A stretch of DNA of 64,000 nucleotides from Telopea speciosissima (GCF_018873765.1 NC_057919.1:61642484-61706483); one strand, 5' to 3'; shown: positions 9,493 to 22,286, counted from the stretch's first letter. The notes: generated by a model from the sequence alone, not told the origin. A program made the numbers and translations.

Positions 9493-12315
9493 GATGCGAA
9501 AAGACGAACCACAGAAATGCCAATGAGCCCAAAAAAAGAGACAATGCAGATAAAGAGTCAGAACGAGCAATTGGTATGGTTCTTGTTTTTTGGGAAGGAG
9601 GGTGGGTTGCAGAGGAATCCGTATGTTTCTATATTTACCCGGATTTCTCTGCCCCAAAAGCGTTCTTTTCTATTCTACTCTTTGCAATTTTGCAGCTCTG
9701 GTGTTCTAAACAAAGAGAAAATCTATTAATAGCAACGTTTGGGTGATAATCTTGGACGACTCAGAGAGAGAGAGACACAGAGAAGCTTTGCGAAAGATAT
9801 TTCTTTTCATCCTTCAAAAACCCGTCGGTATTGCCGCCATGGATTCAGTAATACACACGTGGTAGTGGAGCAGACAGAAGCAAACACAGCAACTATTACC
9901 CGTTCTGCTTCGGTCTTCACACGAGGCCGCGAAACGAGATAGCCCAGATAGCAACAGAAATGTATATTCAATTTCAGAATTCAGAGACGTTTACTTATAG
10001 TTTGACTCCAAAAACAGAAAAGTGGCACATCAAATTGATTCTCCAAACAAGGCCAAAATGCCCAAAACCCAAATTAATTTCATCAAATCAACTCCATCTG
10101 ATCCGGAAAGTTAATTAATTCTTCTTGAGAATCCAATGCTTCCACCTGAATAAGGAGAGTTAAGATCCCTTAATATTTGCTGATGCAGGCATTAATATAG
10201 AGTCCTGGCCCCCCTCCATCTTAGAGGTGACCCACCAAACAAAATATCAAAGTTAATGAGTTCTGCTGGCCATTAATGGGTTCATACCTCAAGCTGAAGA
10301 TATCATAATTAGTGTTTTCTACTCTAGTGCTCCAACCCCACTATTGACTACTGGGCACTCTCCTATATTTTAATGATCCATGCTTTTTGTTACTACAGTC
10401 TACAAGTGGGATGATATCACTATATACTTGAATGATGATTCTTACTTCTTAGTCTGGCAATCTCAATTCATCTGAGTCAACCAGAGCAAATCCTGCCACT
10501 AATTTCGGGAAGGCTTGGGTTGTAAATCTGTACTGAAGTTTCACTCATTGTACTGTAGGGTGTCAATTTTAGGCCCGCACCAGTAGACCCAACCGGACCC
10601 GACTGAACCTGACCGATCTGGCCCATTTAATAAACGTGCCAGGCTCAAGTCCGAGCCGATTATAATCGGTTGTTTCTAGTGCGAAGCCCTTACCCGTCGG
10701 TCGCCTAACCAACCCGACTGATTATGAGCCCGCTTAATCCCGACCCCTTTAGCCTGACTAAGCCCGACCCTTAAGACCCATTTGGAATACCTATTCTAAC
10801 CCCCAAAACCCTCCATGGCTCCATTTTCCCTTAATACCCAAAAATCAAATTCGACTAAAAGCCCTAACACTCTCCATGGCTCAATAAGCAAAATGATTTT
10901 CACTTTTCAGTGTAATGGGCCAATGAAGAACAAAGTTTTCCTTCACCCATAGAGGACGGTCCACCCACCACCCTAGGATTCACAAACCCCTCCTAGGGTG
11001 TTAGTATGTTCCAAGATATCCTCCCAATACCCTTTTTAAGCCTCTCCTGCCTGCGATGAATGAGATCCTAGGGAAACTCGTTCAGCAAATGGATTCAACA
11101 ATGGTTGACCCTTGCAATCTTAAAAATAGTTTCTGTCATGGCCCGATTAGAGTTAAACTGTTCATTAGCCCGTATAAAGCCCATTTAACCCGATTAAACC
11201 CAGAAACCGACTGACTAATTATAAACAGTCTCATGCTTGCCCAATGTAAGCCTGATTAGTTAAACGGGCGGTCACGGTGCAGGGTTGAAATTGGTAAAGA
11301 AGTTATAAATACTATAACAATGGTGGTGGGAGTGGGTTTTTAGTGAAGGTAGTTTAGCTCATAAAGCAATGTGATGTGATAAATGTAAATGAGTTCGTTT
11401 GCCATTGATTATGGCCTTGTCAATTCAAACTTAAATAGTCTCTGAAACAAGTTTCTCTACCCTGAGATCGATAGAATCTTTCTTTACCTTCTGAGTAAAA
11501 TTTTAGGTTTGTGGAGAAGGAGAAGGCCCACCTGTAATTAGTAGAGTAGTTGTTGATCTCAGCATTAAGACATGGTGTTGCTGCATATCCAAGTGAAGAA
11601 GAAGTAAGAAGCACTAAGATGATATCATGAAGAAGGTAACTTACAAAAGCTTTCTTCTCTGTTTTCTGAAGAATACTTTCATAAGTATTGTAAGGAATTC
11701 AGTTAAACAAAGGCATGGCTGATTGGCTTAGACTGCATTGCAGAACCAAAACCCTATCTTCAAGATGAGAAAAAGGGAAGGATCAGTATTTATAAAAATC
11801 TCAATATTTTCACATTATCAAACCTTTGATTCTCTATTAACAACTTGGGATTAGATAACACACATTCTCTCACATTCTCTCTCCTCCTGACATTCTCTCT
11901 TCTCCTTGATAATGTGACTACACATGAATTGTGAGATACTCACTCCTGTTTGCCTATACACTTGACGTGCGAGATGTCAATACATGTGGTTATTGAATAG
12001 ATCCCTTGTGTCAATCATGATGGTTTCCAACCAGTTGCGATCCCAAGGAGCCAATCCTAGAACTGTCACGTTTATCAATCGGTTCCAAAACTAGGGTCCA
12101 ATCTTGTTCTAAACGGTTTTGGGTAGTGAAAGACTCAAATGAATCCAATATTTCTAAACATAAATCAAACACCAGCCTTTTGTTTTTTTTTTTTTTGTAA
12201 TTACAACATAACCCTTATAAATTATAAGGATTTTGAAAATTTTCCTAAGGAGGGATTCGCGTAGATTCCCAAATATTTATTGATCGACCATCTCCTACTT
12301 TCCAACAAATCATTT
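9493..12315. other. promoter side of the RBK-like gene and intergenic DNA
   Basis: The first few hundred bases upstream of the kinase ATG (to about 9,960) are CT/GA-rich and probably hold its 5' UTR and core promoter, but I could not single out a TATA box. From about 10,556 to 11,290 the sequence is rich in degenerate CCCGAC/ACCCGA-type units beginning TAGGGTGTCAATTTTAGGCC, which resembles the end of a hAT-like element. No matching inverted end was found, so it may be truncated. No coding region is supported. Confidence 0.4.
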
Positions 12316-12372
12316 TTGTCAAATCCGGAATAATTGATTATATATCGCCACTAGCTGAACGTGAACTAGTGT
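12316..12372. repeat. left arm of a long inverted repeat
   Basis: The reverse complement of roughly 12,325-12,368 matches 13,569-13,613 over about 44 bp with a few mismatches and one indel (shared core AATTATTCCGGATTTGACAA). The arms are about 1.2 kb apart and enclose a LINE fragment and poly-G tracts, as in a decayed terminal-inverted-repeat element. Confidence 0.6.
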
Positions 12373-12716
12373 TGAGGTCATACAACCATTGTTTTGGACT
12401 TTATTGTTTAATTGATTTTATGGAGGAATAGATGTTGAGGTTACACAACCATTTTCGGGTATTGTTCATGATCCAAATCGGATGAGGTTTAACATCATTG
12501 TGTATCACCTCGTCCCTAAGATGTCAAATAAAATAATATATTATGAAAAAAACTGAAAAAAAAAAAAAAACCATTTGAAAATGGCTTTATCACGAAATTT
12601 GTTTGATAAGAGGGATTCACAGAGCAAAATCAGGGATGGGTATGAGAAATGTTCCGTTCTCAATCCTAACGGGTCTACCACCCATATATAATCCAATCAC
12701 ATGAAATGAAGAGATG

Positions 12717-13169
12717 TCATATGGATTCAGTGTTAGATCCACAAAAAGCACAACTGGCAACAATCAGAATCCATTTCGAGATAGTCGCTTTAATAGGGAT
12801 CCCTACATATAAGACACGCCAAAAAAACATTTTAAACTTGAGATGAATAGCAAGTTTCCAAAGGAAACAACACAAAGAGGTGTGATTATCTTGTAAAGAA
12901 GGATTTAATGAAGATTGAATAAATCTAGCAACTAATCGAGTAGAAAACCTACCTGACTTGGATGTGCAACATGTCCAACTGTCATCGTTATTGGTTGCAG
13001 AAGCAAAATAGGTAGGGGGATCATTTGCCAAAGATTGGGAAAGGAAACCATTGTGATCAAAAGCAGTACAAACTAAAACATTCCCTAAATTATTCGGATT
13101 CACAGCTATTAAATTGAAACTAGGAATAGTTTTAATCCAAGGTGCACTGGTTATACACAAGGGGCTCAC
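12717..13169 (-). pseudogene. LINE zf-RVT domain fragment
   Basis: A 150-codon minus-strand frame resembles the zinc-binding region that follows the RT in plant LINE ORF2 (zf-RVT). It has SKSGRFSTRLVARF, then FLWKLAIHLKFKMFFWRVL, a spacer, ATISKW and CAFCGSNTESI, the usual order W-x-K...W-K...FxWR...C-x-x-C-x...E(S/T). No RT core precedes it and no RNase H follows it, so this is a short relic and not a gene. It lies between the two arms of the inverted repeat at 12.3 and 13.6 kb. Confidence 0.75.
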
Positions 13170-13533
13170 ATGCTAGAGATGAGAAAGAGTGTCTAGAAAG
13201 GGAGAGAATGTGAAAGGATGCGTGATATTGGGAGTGCGACCATCCTATTCCCTTGTTTTGATCATTGTTTTGCTCAATTGACTCTTTTCATATTTCAAGT
13301 TTCTCTCTTATTTTTATTTCTAAACATATTCTAGGAAAAGATTTCCATCATTGGGGGGGGGCGGAAGAGATCGCTGCAGAGCACACAAGCAAGCATCGGC
13401 CTGGATAGGATTTTTGTCTTTCCAAAGGGGCAGTGTGATACTTTTGCAAGCTTTTTTCTCTAAACGTAAGAACCACACGACCAGGTAGCATTCTTCCACA
13501 ACCCCCCCTCTCCCTTTATTTTTTTTTGGGGGT

Positions 13534-13547
13534 GGGGGGGGGGGGGG
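13534..13547 (+). repeat. poly-G tract (14 G)
   Basis: A homopolymer of 14 G follows TTTTTTTTTGGGGGTG. Another run of 9 G lies at 13,353-13,361. Confidence 0.9.
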
Positions 13548-13568
13548 TGTTCCATATAGGCTGAACAT

Positions 13569-13615
13569 GAACTAGTGGCCATATACAATCAATTATTCCG
13601 GATTTGACAAAATGA
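13569..13615. repeat. right arm of the 12.3/13.6-kb inverted repeat
   Basis: Inverted partner of 12,316-12,372. The neighbouring motif GCTGAACRTGAACTAGTG also occurs in direct orientation beside both arms. Confidence 0.6.
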
Positions 13616-13932
13616 TTAGCTTAAAATCCTTAACTCCATTCACCCTCATCCCTCCTTCCACCCCGTGGAAGATCTCATCATAAATAGAGACTGGAATTGA
13701 CTGTTAATCACTAACCTATTTCTAGTGTGTGACTGGCACTGACCAAAGAACATGCTTTAACAAGAGATGCCTAAATCACCGGACCAAGTCTGGTGTCTGC
13801 ACTGGTTTTTTGTTTTTTTTTTTTTTGTCAGTTGATCGAGTCCTTTGAATTTCACTTTGTAGGATTGGCGGCTTTGCCCCTCCACCCCCTTCCCACACCC
13901 TCATTCATCCAGAGTCCGGATCTGCTACAAAA

Positions 13933-14084
13933 TTATTCTCTCAGGTTCTCTGTCCGGTACAATTCCCTAGTGCCTCTAATAAGAGGGGGTTGAATCCCAC
14001 CCGAGCAAGGGGTAAGGTGGTCATTTCCACCTCCTATGAGAGGAACTGGACGAACTGTAACGGACAGGAAACCTAAGAGGATAA
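13933..14084. mobile_element. MITE family A, copy 1
   Basis: The ends form an imperfect terminal inverted repeat: TTATTCTCTCAGGTTCTC at left, and at right a sequence whose complement begins TTATCCTCTTAGGTTTCC. The body matches a second copy at 22,122-22,286, including AAGGGGTAAGGTGGTCATTT. The element has no coding capacity. No target duplication was resolved. Confidence 0.75.
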
Positions 14085-14587
14085 AGATAAAAATACAGAT
14101 CCCAACCTTCCATGGAGCGTGGGTCCCACAGCCCATGGAGGGTTGAGATCTGTCCCCACTGCTCCCCAAGTGGGTAGCTGATCCCAACTCCATCCTGTGC
14201 CCTCTCCAACACCTCGTTAGGTCGAGCCAAAAAAACAAATCATCCGTACGAAGAAACTTAGAGGAGACCACTTGGATGCAACTGTTCTCTTATATCTTCA
14301 TCATATGGTTTAATTTATAGGAATATCTGGTTAGTCTATGCTGTTTTTATAGAAGCAAAAGTGTAGCAACCGATCGAACCACTAATTGCTTGGAGTTTGA
14401 TATTTCAGATATTTTATCAAGACTGACAAATAAATAAATAAATAACATGAAATACTAACTGAAGGAGGATTATACATAGAATTGTATGGTGACCCCAAAG
14501 TCATTACCTTATTTACAGAGAAAAGTGAATAAATGGAGGGTGGATCATCAATCAGTGATAACTGGATTGATTTCAGATGTAGCAATT

Positions 14588-17500
14588 TCAATGAATATTG
14601 CGGGTGATCAATCCCTCAAATATGGTGTAAAGGTCCTTGTTATCTGGACCAAATATCTCATCTGCCTTTCTTAAAGTTTCCTGGAAAAATCACAGACAGT
14701 TGAACTAAGATGGATTCCCTTGAGAAATATCAGACGCAAAAGAAAATGAAAAACTAGAGTTGAAACCATATACCTCTCTTGTTTGCTTGTGGGAATTTAA
14801 TTCCTTGATATTAGCTAGAAATGCACCAAACTGCTCATAAGAGAGACGTGTCCTGATGAAACACAAAAGAGGTTATATTTGGAACCTTTGTTTTTTTTTG
14901 TTGGAGGAAAAAAAGTTGAGAGATTTGATTTTGAAGCTAAGGGATGTCATTTGGAGTTGCAGGATACAGAGGTGGCTCTTCTCAAGGGCAGAACATGGCC
15001 CTCACCTTCTAAAAAAAATTTGAAAACTTTCTTTGTAGACATCTGTAATATACCAAGTTCTAGTGTATGTAAGTAAAATATATATAACCTCCCTCCCCCC
15101 CCCCCCCCCAACAGACTATTTATCTTTTCCATTCAAAATTCCTGGGTCTGCCCCAGGCTCTTGTTCTTCTTGCCATTGAGAGATCAGCTAGTTTGATGCA
15201 TATTCATAAAGAACCAAACTCAGGTGCAAATATCCTTTCATTTTTCATATCTATGCATGTCTTTATTCATGAGCTCACATGAAATGAAACCAACTTTGGG
15301 TGCTTCAGGTGTATCCAACTTTTTAGCATGCATAGCCAGAAAGAGTAATGTAAATGTGTGCTCAATAATTAGTTTTAATGGAGCAAGGTGGTTTAGTGAA
15401 TATTTTATGGGGAAATGGTTTCTGTGGGGGAGATTGGACCCTGCGTCTAGACACAGAGGGGGCAAAATGACTGCCCCACCCCCCATGACAGGCGGAAATG
15501 CCTGTCCTGTTGATGCTTCCGCGCATGCTCCCATTGGCCTCCGTGTACGCGTAGGGGCTATGCTCCCCCACAGAGAACTCTTCCCCATATTTTATAGACA
15601 ATTTAGTTTCATGCTTTGTATATACCGGACTTGGCGGAAGAACTCTTTTCCATCAACGCGGCTTCGTCCTGAAATACATAAAAAGACAGATTGGCGTAAA
15701 AAATATAGTACTACCTTAAAGCATCCAAATACTATTAGCTTCGATATCCCATTACAATTTGGCTCAAAAACTTACACAACTGTTTACCCACCCCCCCCCC
15801 CCCCCCCCCCCCCAGGGGGGTCAACAATGAAGTTCTGCAAAAGTTATGTTCAAAAAGGGGTGTGGGGATGTCTGCTTGAATGTGTTTCACATGCATGACA
15901 CTTGGAACCAAAATTTAGGGATGGCAATTTCAGAACCAACACATGAATAATAAATGGAAGTACCAATTTATGTATACATATGTAATAAAACTAGTATAAA
16001 TGAGTAAGTACATATAATGACTAGGCAAGATAGTTTTAGATTATAATGTATGAAGGATTAGAATAGCTCCAAAAGCAGCTGGTTATAAATGCCCACAAAC
16101 GTTGCTTCATTTCATGAGCATCTATGCTTTAAGGTGCATAGAGACGTCTAGTGATGATCGAACATACTATTGATTAGTCAGTTGCTCAAGCTATTTAACC
16201 TGATGGGCCACTCACTTTCATTTTAAATGTTGATTCATGAAAGAAAGAGCAGGAATAAGATGAGTTCCTTCTTAATATTGCATGGTTCGTGAACTTTGGA
16301 AGGGGAGGAATGAAACAGTATTTTGAGAACATGTGAAGGTCATGTTTTTTACCAAAAAAAAAAAAAGGTCATGTAAGCAGGTTAAAAAAAAAGAGGTGAA
16401 GGCAATGTAAACAGTTTTTGATAAAGGGGATATTAAATTTTTTTATTTGTTTCCTATATGAAGTGTTCTCTGGGATTTTTTCACTGCTTTTGGTGCAAGT
16501 TTGGAGCCTTCAATACAAAAGTCCAAATGATATTTATGTAGCAGCTACCTTTCAAAGCTGATGATTTTCTTTGACCTTGCATGGTTCACTCGATATTTCC
16601 CTTTCTATTCGAATTTAATGACATATTTAAGAAGAAATAAACTGTCCACATAAACCATAAATAACCATAACAGCTAGAGTAAAACGAGAGGGTTCACAGA
16701 GCCATATTGCTCAGTAAATTAGTGGCATGACATTCAATATGTGGGAAAATTTAAGGTGGATGATGGATTGATACTAGTGATGGCATAACAGCCTGCTAAC
16801 AGGTTTCTTTTGTTGGTGGATAGAAGATATTATTAGAAAGACAAAATGGTGAAAAAAACACCAAAAAACATAGCTCCTTTACACTACACAGAGTGAATGT
16901 GCAGTTCCTAAGATCCACAGTTCAAATAGTTCAACTTTGGTGATTTCACTAACCTAAGGGTTTGACACTTTAACAAGCTATTCTACCCTTTGCCAAAAAA
17001 AAAAAAACCAGTTATTCTACCAGCTTTCCAAGAGAGACTCACCATCCCTTTTCCAGTTATAAAATGAAAGAACAAGAATTTGAGCATTCCTTTTGGGCAG
17101 ATATGCCAATTAACATTCTCTTGTGTGGGTTAATTAGTCAATTGGGAGTTAAAACCATTAATACATAAGTCAGGTCTACCAGCATTCCTTTTCTGGCAGT
17201 GAATATTGTATTCCTGCTAAGTAACTCCAAGGTCTACCTGTGAACCAATAACTGACAGACAAATTGAGTTGACAAGCATTCATTACTTCTAGAAGGAAGA
17301 CATTGTAAGGCACAAACATATTTTTAGAGAAATTTAGCAATAAAAGGTTATGTAGGTTCCTACAGACAATAGAGTGCTCAAACTTGGTTAAGTAAATATC
17401 AAGTTGTATTGCCCATTTTAGGAGAGACCCAAATAGCATGTGTGCCAGATGCAACATATCAGTATCTGCTGGACTATTTAATCATGTAACTTAGGGCTAC

Positions 17501-20500
17501 CATATTCACATCTAGAATGGTTAGATTGAGGATAACATTCAATATGATCAATCAGACAGAGTTCTCAGAGCTAACCAGTTTGAGATCCTATGTCAGCAGA
17601 GCTTGTCATTGAACTGTGATGGCTTGGTGGCACAGAAGAAAATATTGCAGACCTATCATCTAACATGCCTCTCGTGCTTGAAAACGAAATTGAATGTCTC
17701 CTTGGTGATACTGGTTTAGATATTATCGTTGGAGATACTGATGCAGAGAGACTTGGAGGGGAACCTGGAGGAGTAAGCCTTGGTGTGCTACTCTGGGATG
17801 CTAATAGAAGGCCTTGGGATGTATGAGGTCTTGAAGCTGCCAAAGTAATTGTAGTAAAAAGATAGCACAATGTGCCAGAGGAGCAAAATTGAAATCTATA
17901 CCTTCCATTAAAGCCAGAAATGGATCAAAATAGACCATTGAAAGAAACAGAATGGCTCCACAAAATGTGTTAAGATATCATTTGAAGCATAAAACTTCTA
18001 CTCATCTAGCATAAAAATTAAAAAAAATAAAAGGTTATATACCATATGTCTCACTATCCTCTGTGAATGAATTTCCTGCTTCCGAGAACTGATTCTGCAT
18101 TGAAGATGATGTTGATGGTGCTAATGTAGCTTCCTCTTCTGAACAAGATCAGAGAAAAGTTACAGAATAAGCTGGTGGAATGGACTTCAAATCACACTCA
18201 GATTGAAGGAAAAAAAAATTATGGTCATCAACAATCTATAGTTGGATGCTTAAAGCTTCATTTTTTGAATTATCAAGACGCCATCACAGTACTGTTGTCA
18301 TAAAATAATCAAGAAGGTTTGAGTAAAAACTGAGGCAGGAATACATATCACAAAGCAGTATATCTTGAGCACATGAAGGGGAGAGGGGATTCACGATTTA
18401 ATGGATTTTGATGGGAAATTCTCCAGAGCCAAGTCACAACTCAGACGGTCTTATAGAGGAATCTATTGCATTCTCTTGGAAGCTTAAGAAGTATGCTTAA
18501 ACAGCCTAACACATATCAGCGGCATAGAGATTCACTTCATTTGAATTTTGGCCCAAGAGATATCCAAGATGCAAAGATCTCCTCAACGACTATCAAAAGA
18601 GACCATAATTTCTGCTATCATAAACAATACACGGCAAAGAAAGCCTATATAAGCAGCTAGAAGACCTCCAATGAGTGATGCAGAAGATACACTCTCTTGT
18701 TGAGGTATTTTCTTTGTGAGAGCTTGGGAGCCTCTTGCCTACAATAGAAAAGGAATGAGTTAGTAGCACCTGCCAAATGTAACCATGCATTTTTCAGGAA
18801 ACATAGTCCAATCTCAACTTTGACAATCATTTAAATGAAACTAAGACCTATGGGGGAAAGGGGGAATTTGTAAACTCATGAGTAATCTACAAAAGACAAA
18901 ACTTACAGAATTGTCTTCCTCCTCTTGAAGTGACCGCATAAGAGTTTTCCTGAAGCTTTCTAACTGCATAGATGACAGAAGATTCAGACAAACTACAAAA
19001 AGAGAACACGATATTTATCTCTAGTATGATAATGTATTTTTTTTTTTTTTTGTGTGTGTGTGTGTGTATGGGGGGGGGGTGGGGGTGGGGGTGGGGGATG
19101 CTAATCTATCAAACTTGTCATGGCCAATCATCTATCAGGAAAATAAGTTTAACCTCCCTACTCCCTATTTTACCAGGTTTGCGACGCCAAAAGCTCCAGC
19201 ATGACATTTTTGTATAGAAAATGTGAGCAGCATCCCTCATAATGTGGTAAGGTTAGCAAAACCTCCTTTTTTGTGTGTGTGTGGGGGGGGTGTGTCTTTA
19301 CCAATACTCAACTCATCATGGCACTGGCAATTAAGATCTTAGAGGGCTGTTCTATAGTCTTGGAGGAAATTATAGGTTGGTTTTACAATAAAGATTAAAC
19401 ATTTAATATTTTACAATAAAAATCATTACTCTATTATAAAAAGAGCGTCTCAGTGTACGAGGCTCCTGCTACTGCAGGATCTGGGAGGAAAACAAATTAA
19501 TATACTTAAAAGGGGGCAGTTTTCATACACGGCTGTGTAAGCCATGTATGTGAGAGGGTGGAAGTTTCAAGGCATTAATTAATGGATGGGGGTTTATGAC
19601 TTTTCCAACTCTTTGTGAGTGGGGACACGACCGTGCATGCTTACACGGCCGTGTATGAAAACTTCCCCCTACATAAAAATATTAAACTTAGTCTTCCTGA
19701 ATCTCTCTCTCTCTCTTTCTCAGTCTCATTAAACTCCGCATCAAGTTTTATACCGGTAATTTTTATTTATTCATTATTATTATTTTATTTTTTTTGGGGG
19801 GGGGGGGGGGGGGGGGGGGATCAGTTTCCAATACATTTTCAGGGTTTCTATCATTTTCTTTTAAAGTATGAGTGAAGACTAGTAAGAAATGCTATCACAT
19901 TGGAACATTCAGTACCTTCCCTCTTCCCAATTTGGAGAAAAGGTGATGGTAAAGCTGAAATTTCATTCAATATTGAAGAATGATGCCCAAAAAAAATCTG
20001 AAGCAAAGACATTCTTAGCGAGATACAGAGTCTAATTAGTAATGAACCCTAAATCGTTCATTGAAGGGCTTAATATGGAAAGAAAGGAAAGATGAAACAG
20101 TTGTTACCTTGGAAACATCTCGGTTGAGCTTGTTGATGGTGCTACACAACGAAGCATTCTCCTTCAACAGGCTCTTCTGCAAAACAATAATATAATAAGA
20201 CCAATAGAGAGTCCAATCTTCAATACCAATTAACCAACAATCGGAATACGCAGCAGTGGCACCCCTATAAAATACCTTTTCTTGGTCGGCCAGGGAAAGC
20301 CGATCGGCGGTTTCGGCGAGAGAAACATCGAGGGAGTGAATCTGAGCCTGCAACTCGGAGATGAGGTCATCCTTCTCGTCGAGTTTGGAGTGGAGATGGG
20401 AGCATTCGAATTCGAGCTTGGATAGACGAGTGGAGAGGGCAATGGAGGTGATCTTACGAGCCACATCGAGCTGCTGGAAGGGATCAGAAGGGAGCACCGA

Positions 20501-20581
20501 GAGGATCTCCTCGGCGATACCAAAGTAATGTGTTTGTGTTGGCGTAGAATCCGCTACTTTGGCCGTCTCCCTTGGAAGCAT
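14588..20581 (-). CDS. At4g15545-family coiled-coil protein (NAIP-like)
   Basis: A plant-specific protein of the At4g15545 family. From memory, some Arabidopsis members are described as NAI2-interacting ER-body proteins (NAIP); that role here is inference. Exons: 20581-20276, 20176-20108, 18963-18907, 18738-18666, 18138-18043, 17836-17576, 15668-15626, 14852-14774, 14680-14588. Phases agree throughout and give 358 residues. The N-terminus has YFGIAEEILSVLPSDPF and ARKITSIALSTRLSKLE, leading into a coiled coil (about 45-140). The middle is Ser/Pro-rich. The C-terminus has VDGKEFFRQVRTRLSYEQF, LANIKELNSHKQTREETL and RKADEIFGP. An in-frame Met ten codons upstream (20611) is possible, but MLPRETAK fits the family better. 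Introns 2 and 6 hold poly-G or poly-C runs and intron 7 holds a MITE. I see no frame damage. Confidence 0.88.
15095..15109 (+). repeat. poly-C tract (15 C) in an intron
   Basis: 15 consecutive C within intron 7 of the At4g15545-like gene (poly-G in the transcript). Confidence 0.95.
15409..15586. mobile_element. MITE family B (Mutator-like), complete copy
   Basis: 178 bp with terminal inverted repeats starting GGGGAA (left GGGGAAATGGTTTCTGTGGG, right complement GGGGAAGAGTTCTCTGTGGG). A perfect 9-bp target duplication ATATTTTAT flanks it at 15,400-15,408 and 15,587-15,595. A 9-bp duplication is the Mutator signature. It sits in intron 7 of the At4g15545-like gene, with its duplicated target ending 30 bp from the exon 7 border at 15,626. 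Confidence 0.92.
15791..15813 (+). repeat. poly-C tract (23 C) in an intron
   Basis: 23 C followed by AGGGGGG, in intron 6 of the At4g15545-like gene about 120 bp upstream (in transcript sense) of the exon 7 acceptor. Confidence 0.95.
19796..19819 (+). repeat. poly-G tract (24 G) in an intron
   Basis: 24 consecutive G in intron 2 of the At4g15545-like gene. A further TG-repeat and 10-G run lies at about 19,051-19,079 in the same intron. Confidence 0.95.
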
Positions 20582-22121
20582 TACTAAATAGTCTATAATT
20601 CTCCACCACAAACTACCACCGTCGTCTACTACTCTTCCGTGTCTTGGAACTTCGAATTTTCTTCTGGTTTTTCCTTTAACTCTTGCAGGTTGCAGAGTGA
20701 TTGGATGACGAACTAAAAAGACGATTCTTTCTTAGTCTTGAAGCTACCACACCACATTGCTCCATTCCGTCCATACTCTGTTGGATCCTATTGGATTGGT
20801 TCTTGTTTGTCTCCAGGCTTGGACAGTGGAGGAGGAGGAGGAATTTATTTATTTATTTATTTTTGTGGTTGATTTTGTTTCAAATTATCCCCTCCCCATT
20901 TTGTGGCTTCATTTGTTTATTTTGCACACATGATTAATTTCATGTCACCCAAATATTATTGGCATAGAAGTCTTTTTATTGTTTTTGGTAGATTGGTATA
21001 GAAGTCCATGGTTTGAGGAATTGGAATTGAATTGCTGATTTTTGATAAATTGGATTAGAATCGGCTTATTCTTATTTTGATTTTGGGTCGATTTTGATTT
21101 GTATTGGATTTTTAGGGTTCATGTTGATACCAATTGAATCCGAATCTACAGAGGCCAAACGTATTGTCGATTTTGCTAACTTGAGCCATGGAGAAGTCTC
21201 TCCCAAGGTTTAAGACCCCAAAATCGAGATCTAGATTGAATCATGATTTCAGAATTGGCATATTTCAGGCATCTAGGTTTTTTTTCTTTCCATACAGGAT
21301 CAACCCAAGCTAAATCAGGAAGTATTTGGGCCACCCTGATCTCTCCTCACTCCCTACATCATGTGTATAAGTTTAGGGTTTTCTAGCTCATGCTAGCTCA
21401 TGGAAACAGCCTCTAGAGCTATCGCAATTCTATCAATGGGATCTTCTCATTCCAAATCTTTAAAATACAGGTTAGAAATTTTTTTTTTTCTAGTCTTGTA
21501 TCGAAGAGCTATTCTAGCCTTATACTAATATTTGTCATATGACGGATTGAATATAGTTGCAATTTTGTAAATGGGTAGACCTCAAAGGTACTGCTTAGTG
21601 CCTGCTCACTTGTCAAAGTTTCAACCAAAATGGAATTCTCAAGTGGCAAAATAAAATTATGAAAAATCTCGCAAAACCAATGTAGAAAAGAAATAGACAG
21701 ACGAAATTATAAGAGAATTTGCAAATACGGAGGAGAGCATATTGAATTTGAGTCTGAAATTTGACATGCAGCCTAGATCTTTTCTTAGATTGAAGTTATC
21801 TCTTCACCCTTCCATGTTGCAAAATTTGGTTTTGAACAAAAGAAACTCTATAGTATTCCTGGACTAGAAAAACCTTTTCAATTTTAAACAAAAAAAATAT
21901 TTTTATTTGAATTAGGATTGGATTATGAGGATCTTGAGGCTCATTGAAATTAGCATTTTCCTATAGATTTTGCAAAAGGCAGTTCAATTGATTCATAATT
22001 CATGTCAGCATTTAGTCATGTGGCATTTTTTTATTTTTTAAGGGGAATGGTGCAAACTGTAAAGATGTAAATTATCTAAGGGAAAAGAACCCTCAAAGGT
22101 ACCGTGGTTCCTAGGGGTAAA
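20582..22121. other. upstream flank of the At4g15545-like gene, no gene seen
   Basis: The sequence is AT-rich, with a TTTA microsatellite near 20,844-20,862 and degenerate GATTTTGATT-type runs at 21,010-21,120. The promoter presumably lies in the first few hundred bases but no element is distinctive. Confidence 0.4.
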
Positions 22122-22286
22122 TTATCTTCTCAGGTTCTTTGCCCGGTACAATTTCCTAGTGCTTCTAATAAGAGGGAGGTGGACCCCACCCAGATAGTGT
22201 GTTCGGGCAAGGGGTAAGGTGGTCATTTCTATCCCCTATGAGAGGAACCAGATGAACTGTACCGAGCAGGGAACCTGAGAGGATAA
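22122..22286. mobile_element. MITE family A, copy 2
   Basis: 165 bp. Left end TTATCTTCTCAGGTTCTTTG and right end complement TTATCCTCTCAGGTTCCCTG form the inverted repeat. The centre shares AAGGGGTAAGGTGGTCATTT and CCTATGAGAGGAAC with copy 1 at 13.9 kb. Confidence 0.8.

Noticed and set aside
10556..11290. hAT-like element from TAGGGTGTCAATTTTAGGCC
   Set aside because: No inverted right end or target duplication was found, so only a repeat-rich stretch is noted.
15224..15898. 224-codon plus frame with a poly-Pro stretch
   Set aside because: It spans a MITE, an intron and the poly-C run (which makes the prolines) and overlaps exon 7 of the gene on the other strand.
17881..17945. Possible extra exon (FDPFLALMEG) between exons 5 and 6 of the At4g15545-like gene
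   Set aside because: Including it breaks the phase that joins exon 5 to exon 6, and the family has no matching segment that I recall.
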